Below, piece after piece: positions 52,913 through 64,000 of a DNA stretch of 64,000 bases (the stretch's first letter is position 1; each line of letters opens with the position of its first letter). The stretch comes from Melanocharis versteri (taxonomy: Eukaryota; Chordata; Aves; Passeriformes; Melanocharitidae). The position numbers and the translations under genes are program-made. The stretch covers positions 1,509,662 to 1,573,661 of the forward strand of contig VZTG01007794.1 in the NCBI GenBank assembly GCA_013397845.1, in the 5' to 3' direction. The notes under the pieces were generated by a model, which saw only the letters and a list, made by a program, of their open reading frames with translations, searched no databases and was not told the origin of the DNA.

Positions 52913-53086
52913 CTTTGGGAAAAGCAAAATGCAACAGTGCTGCTACAGGATGGAAACGGAGAAAGAAAAGAAATTGTGGACAACAACCTGAAAAACAGCC
53001 TCAAGACTTCAAGTGGGGAAGTGGTCTCAGGAGACAGTATATCAGATATTACTCTGGTTCTGTACCTGAACATAACCAAAAAACAG
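52913..53086 (+). other. 58-codon protein-like frame without a start codon, possible exon
   Basis: Between stops at 52910-52912 and 53087-53089 lies a plus-strand frame of 58 codons with no ATG, so it could be translated only as an internal exon or is a relic. Its composition is balanced and hydrophilic with a hydrophobic end: it contains LLQDGNGERKEIVDNN and SGDSISDITLVLYLNI, and an NIT N-glycosylation sequon. By my count 26 of 58 third positions are G or C. The 3' edge has a donor-like CA/GTAAGG at 53086. A pyrimidine tract with TAG lies at about 52880-52898, but that acceptor would include in-frame stops; the next AG is at 52923-52924. The other two frames from the TAG also stay partly open. 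No family recognised. Confidence 0.25.
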
Positions 53087-53109
53087 TAAGGCAATATGCA
53101 TAATATATT

Positions 53110-56100
53110 TTGAGCATGTCCTAATGTAGTAATAAAAGAAACTTAATTCTCAGCTTTCTCCTTGCTGTCTCTGTTTTTCAAAACCGCCTTCAAATTTGTG
53201 TCTGCTTCTACGCTCTCTGCAGCACCCTTTTACACTGATTTTCCTCGTACTCTGTAAGAGCAATGATAACAGAAAGCACTCTTTTAATTACTTCTTCTGG
53301 AAAGAGCTGCAGAAATATACTTATTTTCTTCTTTTTAGCCTTCTAGCCACGCTCAAATTTGCAGCTGCAATACTGAATAGATCTCTTTTGAGGATTAGAT
53401 ACTACTGCTGAGGTGACTTCTCAGATTAAAATGCCTCCTCCTTCCCTAACAACTTTGGTCTTTGAAATAAATTGTAATATTTGGGTTTGCTCCAGCTGAC
53501 ATTCCATTTGTGTTATCACATCCCAGATTAACACATATTCGGAAGTTATTGCTAGGAAGGGACTTGCTACTGATAAGAAATGAAACACACTGATTGTAAA
53601 TGCAATTAATGCCAATAGAACACTAGGGAGCAAAAGGTTTTGTAAGTCCAGTTTCACCTTCTGTACAGTACTGCTGGTGGTCATCTCAGAGGGGTATACA
53701 AAGCAAATTCAGATTGTTCCCCACATAAAAGAGAGGGAAATATATTGACAATATATATCTTTTGTCAGAGAGTGGACCAGATTATGTTGAGTCAGAATAC
53801 TTGTACTTCTTCTTACATATGCTTAGAAGATACTGGGCAAACAATCCAAATCTATTACCTATGGAGCGTGGTAGAGAATATTTAATTAGTTCTAGGCAAG
53901 GAAAAATATATTAATAATACTCTGTGAGAGATTTATTAATGATAGCAGCACAGTATTTGTAGCTTAAATAATGGTTCATATATTTTTGCATCCATGTCAA
54001 AGTACTGACATTATACTATAGATAAAAACTGATGTAATATGTTTTGGCCTTTATTTCTGAGAGTAATGTTAGTATTAACTTTAAGTAGCATCAGTCTGTA
54101 GGAACTCAGGTTGGAGTGATTAATATAAATTCTTTCAAGCTATTTCTCCTGAGCCTAGGATCACAGAGCAGTTCACAGTAGCAATAACAAATATTTTTAC
54201 TGCATTTGTGTTGTTTTACATGTTTCCCAAGTGAATTTTTAAAGAAGTCTAATTTTTTCTTTTTTATTTTACTGATAATAGCAGCAATCTCAAAGTCTGT
54301 GTTATAACAAATGTGGTAAAAATTTGTTTGGCTACACAAGGACAAGGAACTACCCAGGAAGCTTGCACAGCTTTTGCAAGTGCCCAAATGCCTCTCTCAG
54401 CTATGAAGCCTGTTGGTTGTCCTGACTTTCTTTGACAAAATAGATTGCAGAAAGGCAGGGAATAATCTTGAATGGTTTCTACACCTATGCACTGATGGTA
54501 TCTGCAGTCCAGAATAAGCAATTAATAGAATTGAGAGTTACTGAGCTCCTTTTCTCCCTTGTGATGAGAGAAGATGTAGAGATTGTCTTGCATGAATGCA
54601 AAATCCAGCCCATTACAGCATTTAACAAATTAGAAATGTCCATAGAAACAGCAAGAAACTTCCCACATAATCTCCAATCAGATTCTATCACCTATCTTTT
54701 TTGCTCTGTATGGCATTACTAGATTGATGTGTCTTCTGGCACTAGTATAAACAGAAGCTTGGATTTTTTTCTGAATTTACTCCATTATGACTTAATCCAG
54801 TATGATAAAGAATTTGTATCTCTGTGGACTTTGGAAAGATTACTAGGCTACTAAACGGAGATGAAATAGCAGCAGGCGGACATAAATTCAAGCACCAGAA
54901 CCTTGGTGTTCATTAATTTCTCTTGTTTAAATATAGGTTGGAGGTGCTGAAAGAGAGCCTTCCTTCCTAACCAAAGTCATGACTAAGATTGCTGATGTTG
55001 TGGCTACCACTCATTACCAAGGAGAAAACCCAGCAGTATCAGATAACAATTATATACTGTACCTTCTCTGGATAAAGCAATTTTGAAAATGCATTTCACA
55101 CTATTGCTTAAACAGAGGTGTCCGTCTGTTGCTGATGCTTTTGTATTCTACAGCTTGCATGCTTTTCCTGACAAAAGGCACAGTTTTTCTCATTGTAGTG
55201 GCCTGAGCCTTTCATTTTGGCAGCCAGCAGCTGGAAAAGTTGGGCTGTTCTAAGTTAAGAGTGCGATTTAGGGCATTCTTGAAGTACTGTCTTGTACAAC
55301 TGCAGTTCTTACAGCCTCGTTTCTAGCTTGTGATGATGCCCTAAGGCTTGACTAGTGGTGAAAATACTATAAGACCTTGGAAAAATGAAGGTAACATTAC
55401 AATATATACTGAGATGTTTTGTAAACAAGGTTGAGCCTCAGAACAGGAGCACTGCTGTAATTGACCATACAGGACAGAAGCAGAGAGGAAACTGGCATGT
55501 TGCCTTGATGTTCTGGGGGTGGTTTGCTTATTTGTTTTGCACTCATTTTTATTGCTCAAAATAATAATCAGAACAGCAATGTCAGAAAAAAAATCAATGC
55601 CCTGCAATTTTTATTCAGTTGTAAACAAATTTGCTTTCCTGTAGCAAAAATGTAGAAGCATTTGCATACATAACCACCAGAAAATACGACAGAAAAAGGT
55701 TTTCACTGACAAAAATTCTCTTCACCTCATTGTTGTTGGTTTCATTTTCAGAAAATCTGGTTTTGCATCATTTGAAACATGCTTTTTCCTCCTGGTCAAG
55801 AGAAACAAGGGGATAATTTTACTGTGAAAGGTATTTATGTGTTGATTATGTCTAGGTCTGATTGGATATCAGGCAAAGGACTTTAAGAAAGCAGGCTATC
55901 ACAAAATGCATAGTTAAATGGTTCAGTTCAGCATTTTGCATAAAATCTATCCAAGTCAAAATGTGATACCATTTTAGAGGTTTTTTTTTTCTCTATGAAT
56001 CTAAGAATAAACTTCAGTGTTAGTGGTGTTTCTGAGTGTCATAGAAACCCATAGACAATAAAACTGAGAATCAGTTTTTTTGAAGCATCTATAATGGTTG

Positions 56101-58630
56101 CTTTTCAGCTTGATACGTAGATTCTGTGCTCTCAGGTATGCAAAGGTCTGTGGTAAACCGGGATAATCATCACCAGTCAGGGAGACGTTAGAGTAAATAC
56201 CAAAGAAGTATCCATGACCTTTCTAATGTAGCATTCCAAAGGACTTGGAGAAACCAACATGCTTTTTGTGCAAGTTTTTAAAAAGTTTCATAATAATCAT
56301 TCCTGACAAAGGATAAAATATCTAGTATTTACCTCCAGAGGTACATGGAAAATACTCTGTGCCTAATTTCTAATATACAAGAATTTATAAAGTATCAGTT
56401 CACTAAAGTGGACCTAGCATTAATAATATGTACAAGTAATTATATCATGTCAGAAGAATTCCATTTTCTTCTCCTTTTATGTTGGTAATTTCTCACAAGT
56501 CAGCAATGAAATCATGTTTATTACAAATTGGTGGTAAAGTGCAAGCCAGTATATAAATTGTTAAAGAACCTCAGTGCTGTCAGCATCCTAAATTAACTAA
56601 TATACCTCTTTAGTGAATATTTTGCTACCATTTTTTTCATCTGTCAGGAAAATTGCATAAAAGCCTATTGAGATGTGGTATACCATGCATGAAAGAAATA
56701 TCAATAACACATTCATTGGCCTTTTAATTCCACCATGTTTATGAGGCTACTATTACTCAATGTTTCACTTGAATGTAGCTTATTAATATCGTTTCAACTA
56801 GTTAGATATTGAGCTTTACCCAGTCCCATATAGAACTGGAAAAATAGAACCACCTTTGGAATTCACTTTTCCACAATCATTTCAGTTGTGAGTTGGGTTG
56901 CTTTTTTTTTTTTGACTGGGGGACTAAAATTGCTGCCCATGCAATATTAAGTACTGTTACAATATGCATGCTGTGATGGTGATGGAGGGGGGAACATAAG
57001 GGACATAAACTTCTAAGTGACACATGACCAGAAACACATGGGACAATGATAATGTGGAGGCTATGGACATGTCAGCAATCCCTGGTTCCATCACTTCTTC
57101 AGCACAACTTGTGTTAAGTGAGAGAAATACTTTAACTTTTTTTTGTGGACTTAGAAATATCACGGTGAATTAGAATTATAATTTGCCCATCATAAGAGGT
57201 GATGGAGCAATTGGAGTTTTGATAGTTCCCTGAAAACCACTATTCTTTGGAAAATGTCAGAAGGAAAAAAAAGGGGAGAGTTAACTTTGTATATTCCCTG
57301 TTGATTAATCTTGGGGGAGATAGATTTTTAATTTTTTTGTATCTGTCTTTGGAATTGTATGGATTAAATCAGGATGCTCCCCAGTGGTTCAAAGAAAATA
57401 TAGGCATATTCTTTCAGAAAATTGTGGTTAGCAGAATGCAAAATAGTTCATAAAATGTTAATGTTAACTATCTTCAGTTTAAATAATGAATATTTATTTC
57501 GATTTTTATTGCATATGATAGTTTTTGATGATACAAAAAATATTTGACATTCAAAAATCACATCTTCAAAGACTTTGAGGACAATACAGAAAGGCAGTAA
57601 ATACCTGTTTGTACTGATCTCCATAAAAATAGAATCATACTCCATTCTGTATAGGAAATCTTTCCCTTGTGAACTGGGAGAGAATACTGTTAATCAAATA
57701 TGAAAAAAAAAGTCTGGTGTTTGATGCAAAATAAGATTGCATGATTTTCTCCCATTTTTTCCACCTAGCATAATTTATAGTCCTGTGCAATCTTAGAGAA
57801 AGAAGGTCAAGAAAATTTGGAGTTAAAATCTCAACTGCTCCGAGTTGCTGAAAATGTAACTTTTATTTTTATAACATGAACCAAGGGTAAACCCAGAAAA
57901 AGAGATTGCTTAGACCTCAGTAGTTCCAACTAACATGCAATTGCCTGTTTGCATTTTAAAACTACCTAGGCATTTCTTGAAATACAGTGTAGTGTGATTA
58001 TTAGTCATTGATCATCAATACTAGTTATAAAGAACCTGCTTTAATGTCATTTTTGTGGAATTTATTAAGCATGAAAAGAATAAGATTTCTAACAGAAGGT
58101 CACTGAAGAAAACTGCAAGGACACATCACCTTCTTTATTTCATTTTGCTTACAAATTACATTTTAAATGTGTTAATAGAGATTTCATTTACTTTACTACA
58201 GAAATGATCACTTAGAGCATTACAAGCTCAGACTGTTTAAGAAGTGGACAGAATCTCAGCTTCTGCAGAAAAACCTTTCCCCTTTCTGACTGTAAACTGA
58301 ATGAAAATGAATGAAGAGAGGAAGGGGAAAGTATTGCCTTACTTTGCAAGCTTGTCAACAATCTATTGTTTCTGTAGAAAATTCTCACTTACTTTGAGCT
58401 TTTGCCTCCTTTTGTGCTGTGAAGCTATGTCCTACTTCCTCTCATGAGTCTTCAGGTCACCAAAGGCACCAAAAATGAGACAGGAACTTGGATGTACGCA
58501 GTAAGACCAGTGTGTTAAAATTAATGGGATCCACAGAGAGGAAAGGTGCCCCAGGCAGCAATGGGAATAAAAGGCCATTTGCTTTCCTTTTGCAGGAAGA
58601 AAAGCCCTGCAGCCTAAAAAATGTGCTGCT
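53110..58630. other. Noncoding stretch, nothing recognised
   Basis: No gene is supported. The minus-strand frame 53421-53684 has a hydrophobic run that resembles a membrane segment but no family match, and no splice context. The antiparallel frames at 54106-54722 overlap each other. T-runs occur near 55981 and 56902. No CR1 or other repeat was recognised. Confidence 0.6.
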
Positions 58631-58635
58631 GCTGC

Positions 58636-58689
58636 TTTTCTTTATATCCCTTCTTTTTTTTTTTCTTTTTTTCTTTATCCTTCTCCTCT
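58636..58689. repeat. Pyrimidine-rich low-complexity tract
   Basis: A run made almost only of T and C on the plus strand. It explains the phenylalanine/leucine-rich plus frame (58488-58820) and the lysine/arginine-rich minus frame (58457-58792), which should not be taken as genes. Confidence 0.85.
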
Positions 58690-58965
58690 GCGGGAGGCCA
58701 AGTGGGCAAAAGGTAGAATGTTGTTCCCAAGGACAGGAGTCACGCCGGGAGTTCAAGGAGAATTCTGAGTCCATGCATAGTTGTGAGCCCATCTATATTA
58801 CTGTTTCTCACTGGGAATAGGTAGAAAGGCAGACAGGACTACAATAAATAGGCCTACTGTGCTATACATGGGAGACAAGCATACTCCTAGCCTCTGGGCT
58901 ATTGATTAATCCACTCTGCTCTTTGTGCATGTCTAGAAATACAGAAGAGTCCAAGAAACTTATGC

Positions 58966-59024
58966 TTTCTTGCCTTCCCTTCTTTCCCTTCTTTTTCCTT
59001 CCCTTGCCTTGCCTTCCCTGCCCT
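58966..59024. repeat. Imperfect (CCTT/CCTTG)n tract
   Basis: About 59 bases of nearly pure pyrimidine with CCTT and CCTTG units, a degenerate tetranucleotide microsatellite. It lies about 280 bases after the pyrimidine tract at 58636-58689. Confidence 0.8.
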
Positions 59025-62000
59025 ATTGTACAGAATGAACTGTATGATATGGAAACATGGAAGATAATGAAGTTATTGCTGTCCCAGACAGCAGTTTGTT
59101 ATCAATATCCTAAATTCCAAGCTTTTCTGCCTGGTTTCTTTTCTGTTTTCATGCTCTTTCTGTTTCTTTTTCAGTGTGTTGTTTTTCCTGTTTGATACCA
59201 AATGTCCAATAATGCCAAGCAGAAGACTGGCAAATGTTTCCGCTTTTAAGGCAGGCTCTGTAACAAGCTATTAGCTGTTCTTATCCCACTATACAAAACT
59301 ACAGAAGCTATAGTTATGTACTGCAGCCACAAATATTGCAGCTGATTTCCAAGCCCTAATGATAAGCCAATCCATGAATTACAAAAGTAACAGTATTATT
59401 CCTCACTCCTAAAACAGACACTCTGGGAAACCACAAATCATCTCTGGAACTGCTGTCAGTGGCCTAATTAGTAGTACAAAAGCGAGCAACTTAAGTCTGT
59501 AAGGTATCCAGGAAAAACAATCTTGTATAATATTATTGACAAATTCAATAATTTAAAGAGGATGAAGCATGATATATCCCCAAATGCCAAAATCGTTGGT
59601 AAAATTGATCTTTTGTGTCTGCTTTCTGTTTCTCTAAAACCGTGAGGTGCAAGTGGGTCATATTTTCAGCATTTCTTCTACAAACCTAGGTTACTCCCCT
59701 CCCACAGATATGTAGCATGCAAAATTCTCACTTGTTTGAAGAAAATATTTTGTACTGGACTCTTTGCTTGGTTGTTCTTTTTTACTGAATATTTCGAATG
59801 CCATTAGATGGTCTTCCAAACTGCCATGGGTCAACCAGCTATTTGATGACAACCTCCTTAGGCTGAGTAATAAAGACATGACAGAACACGGCTACGGGAT
59901 ATGCTTGTATGAGATAAAGTGGCCCCTGTAATCCCCTCTGGGGATTAAGGACAAGCCTTTCTTTTTTTAATTAATTTTGAAACTTTTATATTTGAGTTTC
60001 AAAACTACATAGTGAATGATGGTTCTAAATAAGAGGGCTGGGTAAAGCAGCTGTTCACAAGGTACGGAGACTGCATTCTGCAGTTCAGATCAAGTAGTTA
60101 TGCATTAGGTCTTGACATTTCTGCATAATCTGGCCTGAAGGTAATGGAGGATGCTCCAGACCTTCCTCACTTTTTAACTGGTACCTGGATTATCTTACCC
60201 TGAATGTAAGCTTCCTCTCTGTCAAGCCCTACCCACACCAGTGTTTCTTCTTTTGTTTGTGAAAATATCTGGAGGCACATCCCACTGCTCTTTCATATGA
60301 GCTACATCAGATGTCTTTCCCAGCCAGTTATCTCAGTTCTTTAAAAGATATGTTTGGGAAGAACACTGGAGGAATATCAGCTCACAGTGACTGGCTCTTT
60401 GCTCATAAGCAGCATGTCAGGCTGTTAGTGTTTAGGGTTCAAAGAGTAATTTTTAACTTTTTAGCATGCGTTTCTTGTCTCCATTTTGAACTGCTTTACA
60501 GCTTGTTTGATCAATTCTTTGATTGTAGGGATGTAGCATTTATGGGATTGCCCCAAAACAGTATGTACCAAATTGAAGAAAGACAAGCCTCAGTCCTCTC
60601 TAAAAGCAAACTCTTGTCTCTTCGGGTGAAAACCCCATGACTGCCTTCATTCCTAGAAAGCCAGTCCTAATTAACTCCCACTTTGCAGTTCCCATTATCA
60701 GAGATAATATTCGATTTCCAAACTTCCTTTCCTTTTTGAATATCCTCTTCTGTCTTTATGCCTTGCTGTTAAGACAGAGGTTCACAGAAGAGAGAATCTT
60801 TTCTAGTTCTGGTTCCCAAGCCCACAGAAGAAATCCAATCAGAAGAAGCCCATGAAAACTCTGCTTGGTATGTGATATTCAGGTATTCTTTACCCATACA
60901 GTTTCTTGGAGTTTCACGGGAGCTCTAAGACGTACCTAATGAGCAAACTGTGTGAATTAGAAGTACAACGTGGTCAGTTGTGGATGGATTTTTACAAGAA
61001 AGGAGGAAGCACATTCCTAGTACAAAATCAACCCCTTGTAAATTCTACTTCTCTTCCAAAGCATGGAGAATATTAAAGCTCTTAAAAAAAGATCCCTAAA
61101 GTGGCCTTATTTTGATTTCTTATAATGTTGCAAGAATTTGAATTTGTAAATTCTGGAACGCCTGATAAATTTGGTTGATGGGTTTAAGCATTTATGTAAC
61201 TGCTTCAGGTTTTTCAGCTTCTAACTTTCATTACATAAGGATAATTAAATACTTTATAGAAGGGAAGTAGAGTGCTGCAAATTAACTGGAAAACAAACAG
61301 CAATAACCCAGTATACCTACTAAATACTAAGATACCTTATGCTGCATCAATCTTTTCTACCTTTTCCTTTTCCTCAGGACTATCACAATTGCAAATGTTT
61401 TCTGCATGAAAAAATCTTAGTGACACATCTAGGGATTATCTGAATCCTTCTTGTGCAGTATAAAAAGGGATCATATGCACCATAACAATTTTCAGGAAAG
61501 GGTAATGCATACTTCAACATTCAATAGCTTGAATTTTACAGTAATTTCTAGGCTTTGCAGATGATCAAAATTCCACTTTGAAATAAAGTTCTAATTATTT
61601 TTATTTTTCAGTCCCCTAAAGAAATTTGGATTTTTCCTTTCTAGAGTAGAGTATGCAAACTGTGTGATGACTGCAGTCCCTCCCTTGCCAGTTTACAGCA
61701 GTTCTGGTGATTTAAGGAATGAAGGTTTCCAGCTTCACAGGAGTTTTAATTTTTCATTTCAAGAAGATTTGGTTTAAGCCATTGAGAGTGTTTATGAGAA
61801 AAAATAACTCTTCCTTAGAATACATTTCCTGTGGATTTTGCTAGAATGAAACACATTTTGTCCCAGAAGTCAGCAAAGTTCAGCAGGAGCATGTCTCACA
61901 TGTGGCTGTGATAGGCTGGAGCCATGGCAGTGCTGCCTGGCTCTGCATACAAGAGCCTAACCAAAAGATACAACGGAGGAAGCACTGCTTGCAGAAATAA

Positions 62001-64000
62001 TATCCATGCTCCCTCATTCAGCTTTTGTCTTCCAGTATAACTGCCACATGAGGGTACAGCTAAGTGAGGATGAGCTAAGACTCTTTCTCTGGGGCTGTGA
62101 CTCTAAAGGCAAACATATGGTGTTTAATTATGTTAATCTGATCCCAGAAATTCATAAAAAGTAAGACTATGCTATACCCCAAGGATCTTAGACAGGTTCA
62201 GTCCTTTCTGAATCATAGTCATCAATGATTCAGCAAAGTGTTGGTCACTTCGGTCACATTAACATTAACACATCAGTGCATATTCAAATGGGTAAAATTA
62301 AGTACAAACCAACAGCTCTTCCGGCCAGCTCCAGCATGCCCCCTTTTGAATATGTTAAATGTAACAGAAATACATGTATTCGGAAAAAAAAGTTTTGGGG
62401 GCAGTGAAAAAGACAGCATCATTCATGTTCCCCCATTTTTCTGAAATGTGAGACACTATACAAATATGTTTCAGTCTTCAAACCAACTACTGCTTCTTCG
62501 GGTGGAAAACAGTTTGTTAGCGACAGAATATTGGCAGCTTTGACTCATATCCCCTTATATAATCAAGAAACAAAGCTGAGCCAGATGAGGGGATCTACAC
62601 CAATGAAAAACCTAACCTTGACTGTTGGTATTTGCCTTTGTTTCCTCCTTTGAAGTAGTTTATCTTGGTAGAAAACCCCTCTAGCCCTCTAGCTGTAAAT
62701 CTTTTTGTGCTAGGAATCCACTTCATTTTTGTTGTCAAGGTAGATGAACTTTCCTGAAAATTTTTATTTTTGCCTTGTATTGTTACAACTCACAAACTAG
62801 TACGTATTTCTTGCTTTTTATCACCGTCTTATTACAAGTGGGGTTTTTCCTGTTAGCATTTGGCACCAATAGTTATTCATTTCCACCTCCTTCAAATAAC
62901 AGTTGACACATTCCGTATTTTTGTTTTTCTGTACCTTAATTCTCCTTCACTCCGTGTTACTTTGTGAAATAGCATCAGGGCTGTAAAGTAATCAGGAGTT
63001 TGTAATGCGGCTGTCAAAATCACGTAATGAATTCTCCAAGTCCTGTTGAGGCTATACCTGTTTGACAGCACATCTACAGTATTTTCAGCTCCCTCGCTGG
63101 TACTTATGTTAGTAAAGCCCTAGTAGAGAAACTCAGTGAAATCCTTTACTGCAAAACCAGCTGGTTGAAATTTCCTCTGTAGTGATTCATCATTAACACA
63201 AAACCACGGTGCATCTTCTGGCTAAAGAGTGGAATGAATTCCAAATCTTATCTCAATCTTTAGGTCTTTTACAGGCTACTTAATAACTTTTGGCATGTCT
63301 TCTTTGTATCTCAAGTTTTATCTGCTAAAATGGAATAACTGCTTCCTTTCTTTCTCTGATCTCTGTCTTGTTTATTCAGATAGAAAGCTCAAGAGGCAGA
63401 CAGCATCACTTAGAATATATCTGTGCAAAACCTTTAACAAAGAATCCCAAGATCTCTGTCACAGCAAATGTGAACGAGACAGTGTCTGTAGTTTCTTTAT
63501 ACTATACCTGAGCCATAATGTATGCTAGGCACTGATTATTAATAACCTTTAGAAAACTTGTCCAGAAATGTTAATCACGTATGTAGTCTTCCAGGTCAAT
63601 CAAGCTTTTTATAAAATACACTTATTTGTAAGGACATGATTCTCTGTAACTCATACCACTCTAAATCCAGGCTGCTACAGTCTGTTCTTCCTCTCTCCTG
63701 CACCAACCATGTGAGAACATTGTCCCCCAACTCTGTTCTTCTATTCATAGCTGGCCTGATTCAAACACAGCTACCCCAAATGCTGAAAATTCAGTTGGGC
63801 CATGGCACAAAGATAAGCCTGTAGTAAAAGGACTCGTGTCATATTGCCACATGGGTCTTATTTAATCTTCTTTTAGGTGCTGTCACACCAATAAACACCC
63901 TTCCGGTCACACAAGGAAGTCTGATGTCTGATGCAACACAATATAAGTCTTGTGGGAAAAAAAAGTTAGGTCTTTTGTGACATAACTTTCTGCTTTCTCT
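59025..64000. other. Noncoding stretch to window end
   Basis: Apart from the inverted TAATCC pair at 59929-59947, I see no gene or repeat. Open frames at 60311-60640, 60637-60855, 62225-62444 and 63295-63824 lack domains and splice context. A GC-richer patch occurs at about 61880-61990 with no recognisable content. The window ends within ordinary AT-rich sequence. Confidence 0.6.
59929..59947. promoter_or_regulatory. Inverted pair of TAATCC sites
   Basis: TAATCCCC (59929-59936), spacer TCT, GGGGATTA (59940-59947): a perfect 8-bp inverted repeat whose arms both start with TAATCC. That is the core recognised by K50 homeodomains such as the OTX, PITX and CRX families. A TAATTAATT run follows at about 59969-59977. 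The site match is seen; the binding role is inference. Confidence 0.35.

Noticed and set aside
53421..53684. Minus-strand frame with a membrane-like hydrophobic run
   Set aside because: Hydrophobic stretches arise easily from T-rich codons. No family, start context or splice sites support it.
58457..58820. Antiparallel frames of about 110 codons, one Lys/Arg-rich and one Phe/Leu-rich
   Set aside because: Both are products of the pyrimidine-rich tract at 58636-58689.
1..64000. CRISPR array, tRNA, rRNA, endogenous retrovirus or novel multi-gene system
   Set aside because: I found no regularly spaced repeats, no cloverleaf with A and B boxes, no LTR pair, and no polymerase-like or other recognisable protein. 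Nothing in the window supports a gene-based system.

Overview
The window reads as vertebrate nuclear DNA, most likely from a bird. It is AT-rich and poor in CpG. It has no operon-like gene packing, no CpG island and no open frame longer than 143 codons. The clearest marker is two truncated copies of the CR1 non-LTR retrotransposon (17381-17720 and about 45448-45562). Both are on the minus strand, and their sequence is of the kind found in avian CR1 elements, including the imperfect terminal octamer repeat (ATTCTRTG). I cannot tell the bird species. A crocodilian or turtle is less likely but not excluded.

Layout: 1-12.1 kb is plain AT-rich noncoding sequence with scattered short low-complexity tracts. 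At 12.1-14.1 kb there is a cluster of short inverted and direct repeats, a GC-richer pocket, and two diverged copies of one ~200 bp segment about 1.25 kb apart. At 14.1-17.4 kb the sequence is noncoding, with a homeobox-motif-rich stretch (15.3-15.6 kb) and a foldable hairpin (16.6-16.7 kb). The first CR1 fragment follows at 17.4-17.7 kb. From 17.7 to 35.0 kb I see no gene, apart from microsatellites and small hairpins. At 35.0-35.9 kb the composition shifts and a cluster of TAATTA-type sites appears. Between 36 and 60 kb the sequence is again mainly noncoding, with the second CR1 fragment, several tandem duplications, simple repeats and a few short exon-like frames (39.4-39.9, 41.6, 48.0-48.2 and 52.9-53.1 kb). 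An inverted pair of TAATCC sites lies at 59.93 kb. The rest, to 64 kb, shows nothing I can name.

I found no protein-coding gene, tRNA, rRNA, CRISPR array, DNA transposon or endogenous retrovirus that I can support. The best reading is an intergenic gene desert or part of a very long intron. The features worth following up are possible regulatory elements and a handful of weak exon candidates, mainly a 58-codon frame with no start codon at 52.9 kb. No pathway or gene cooperation can be inferred from this window.
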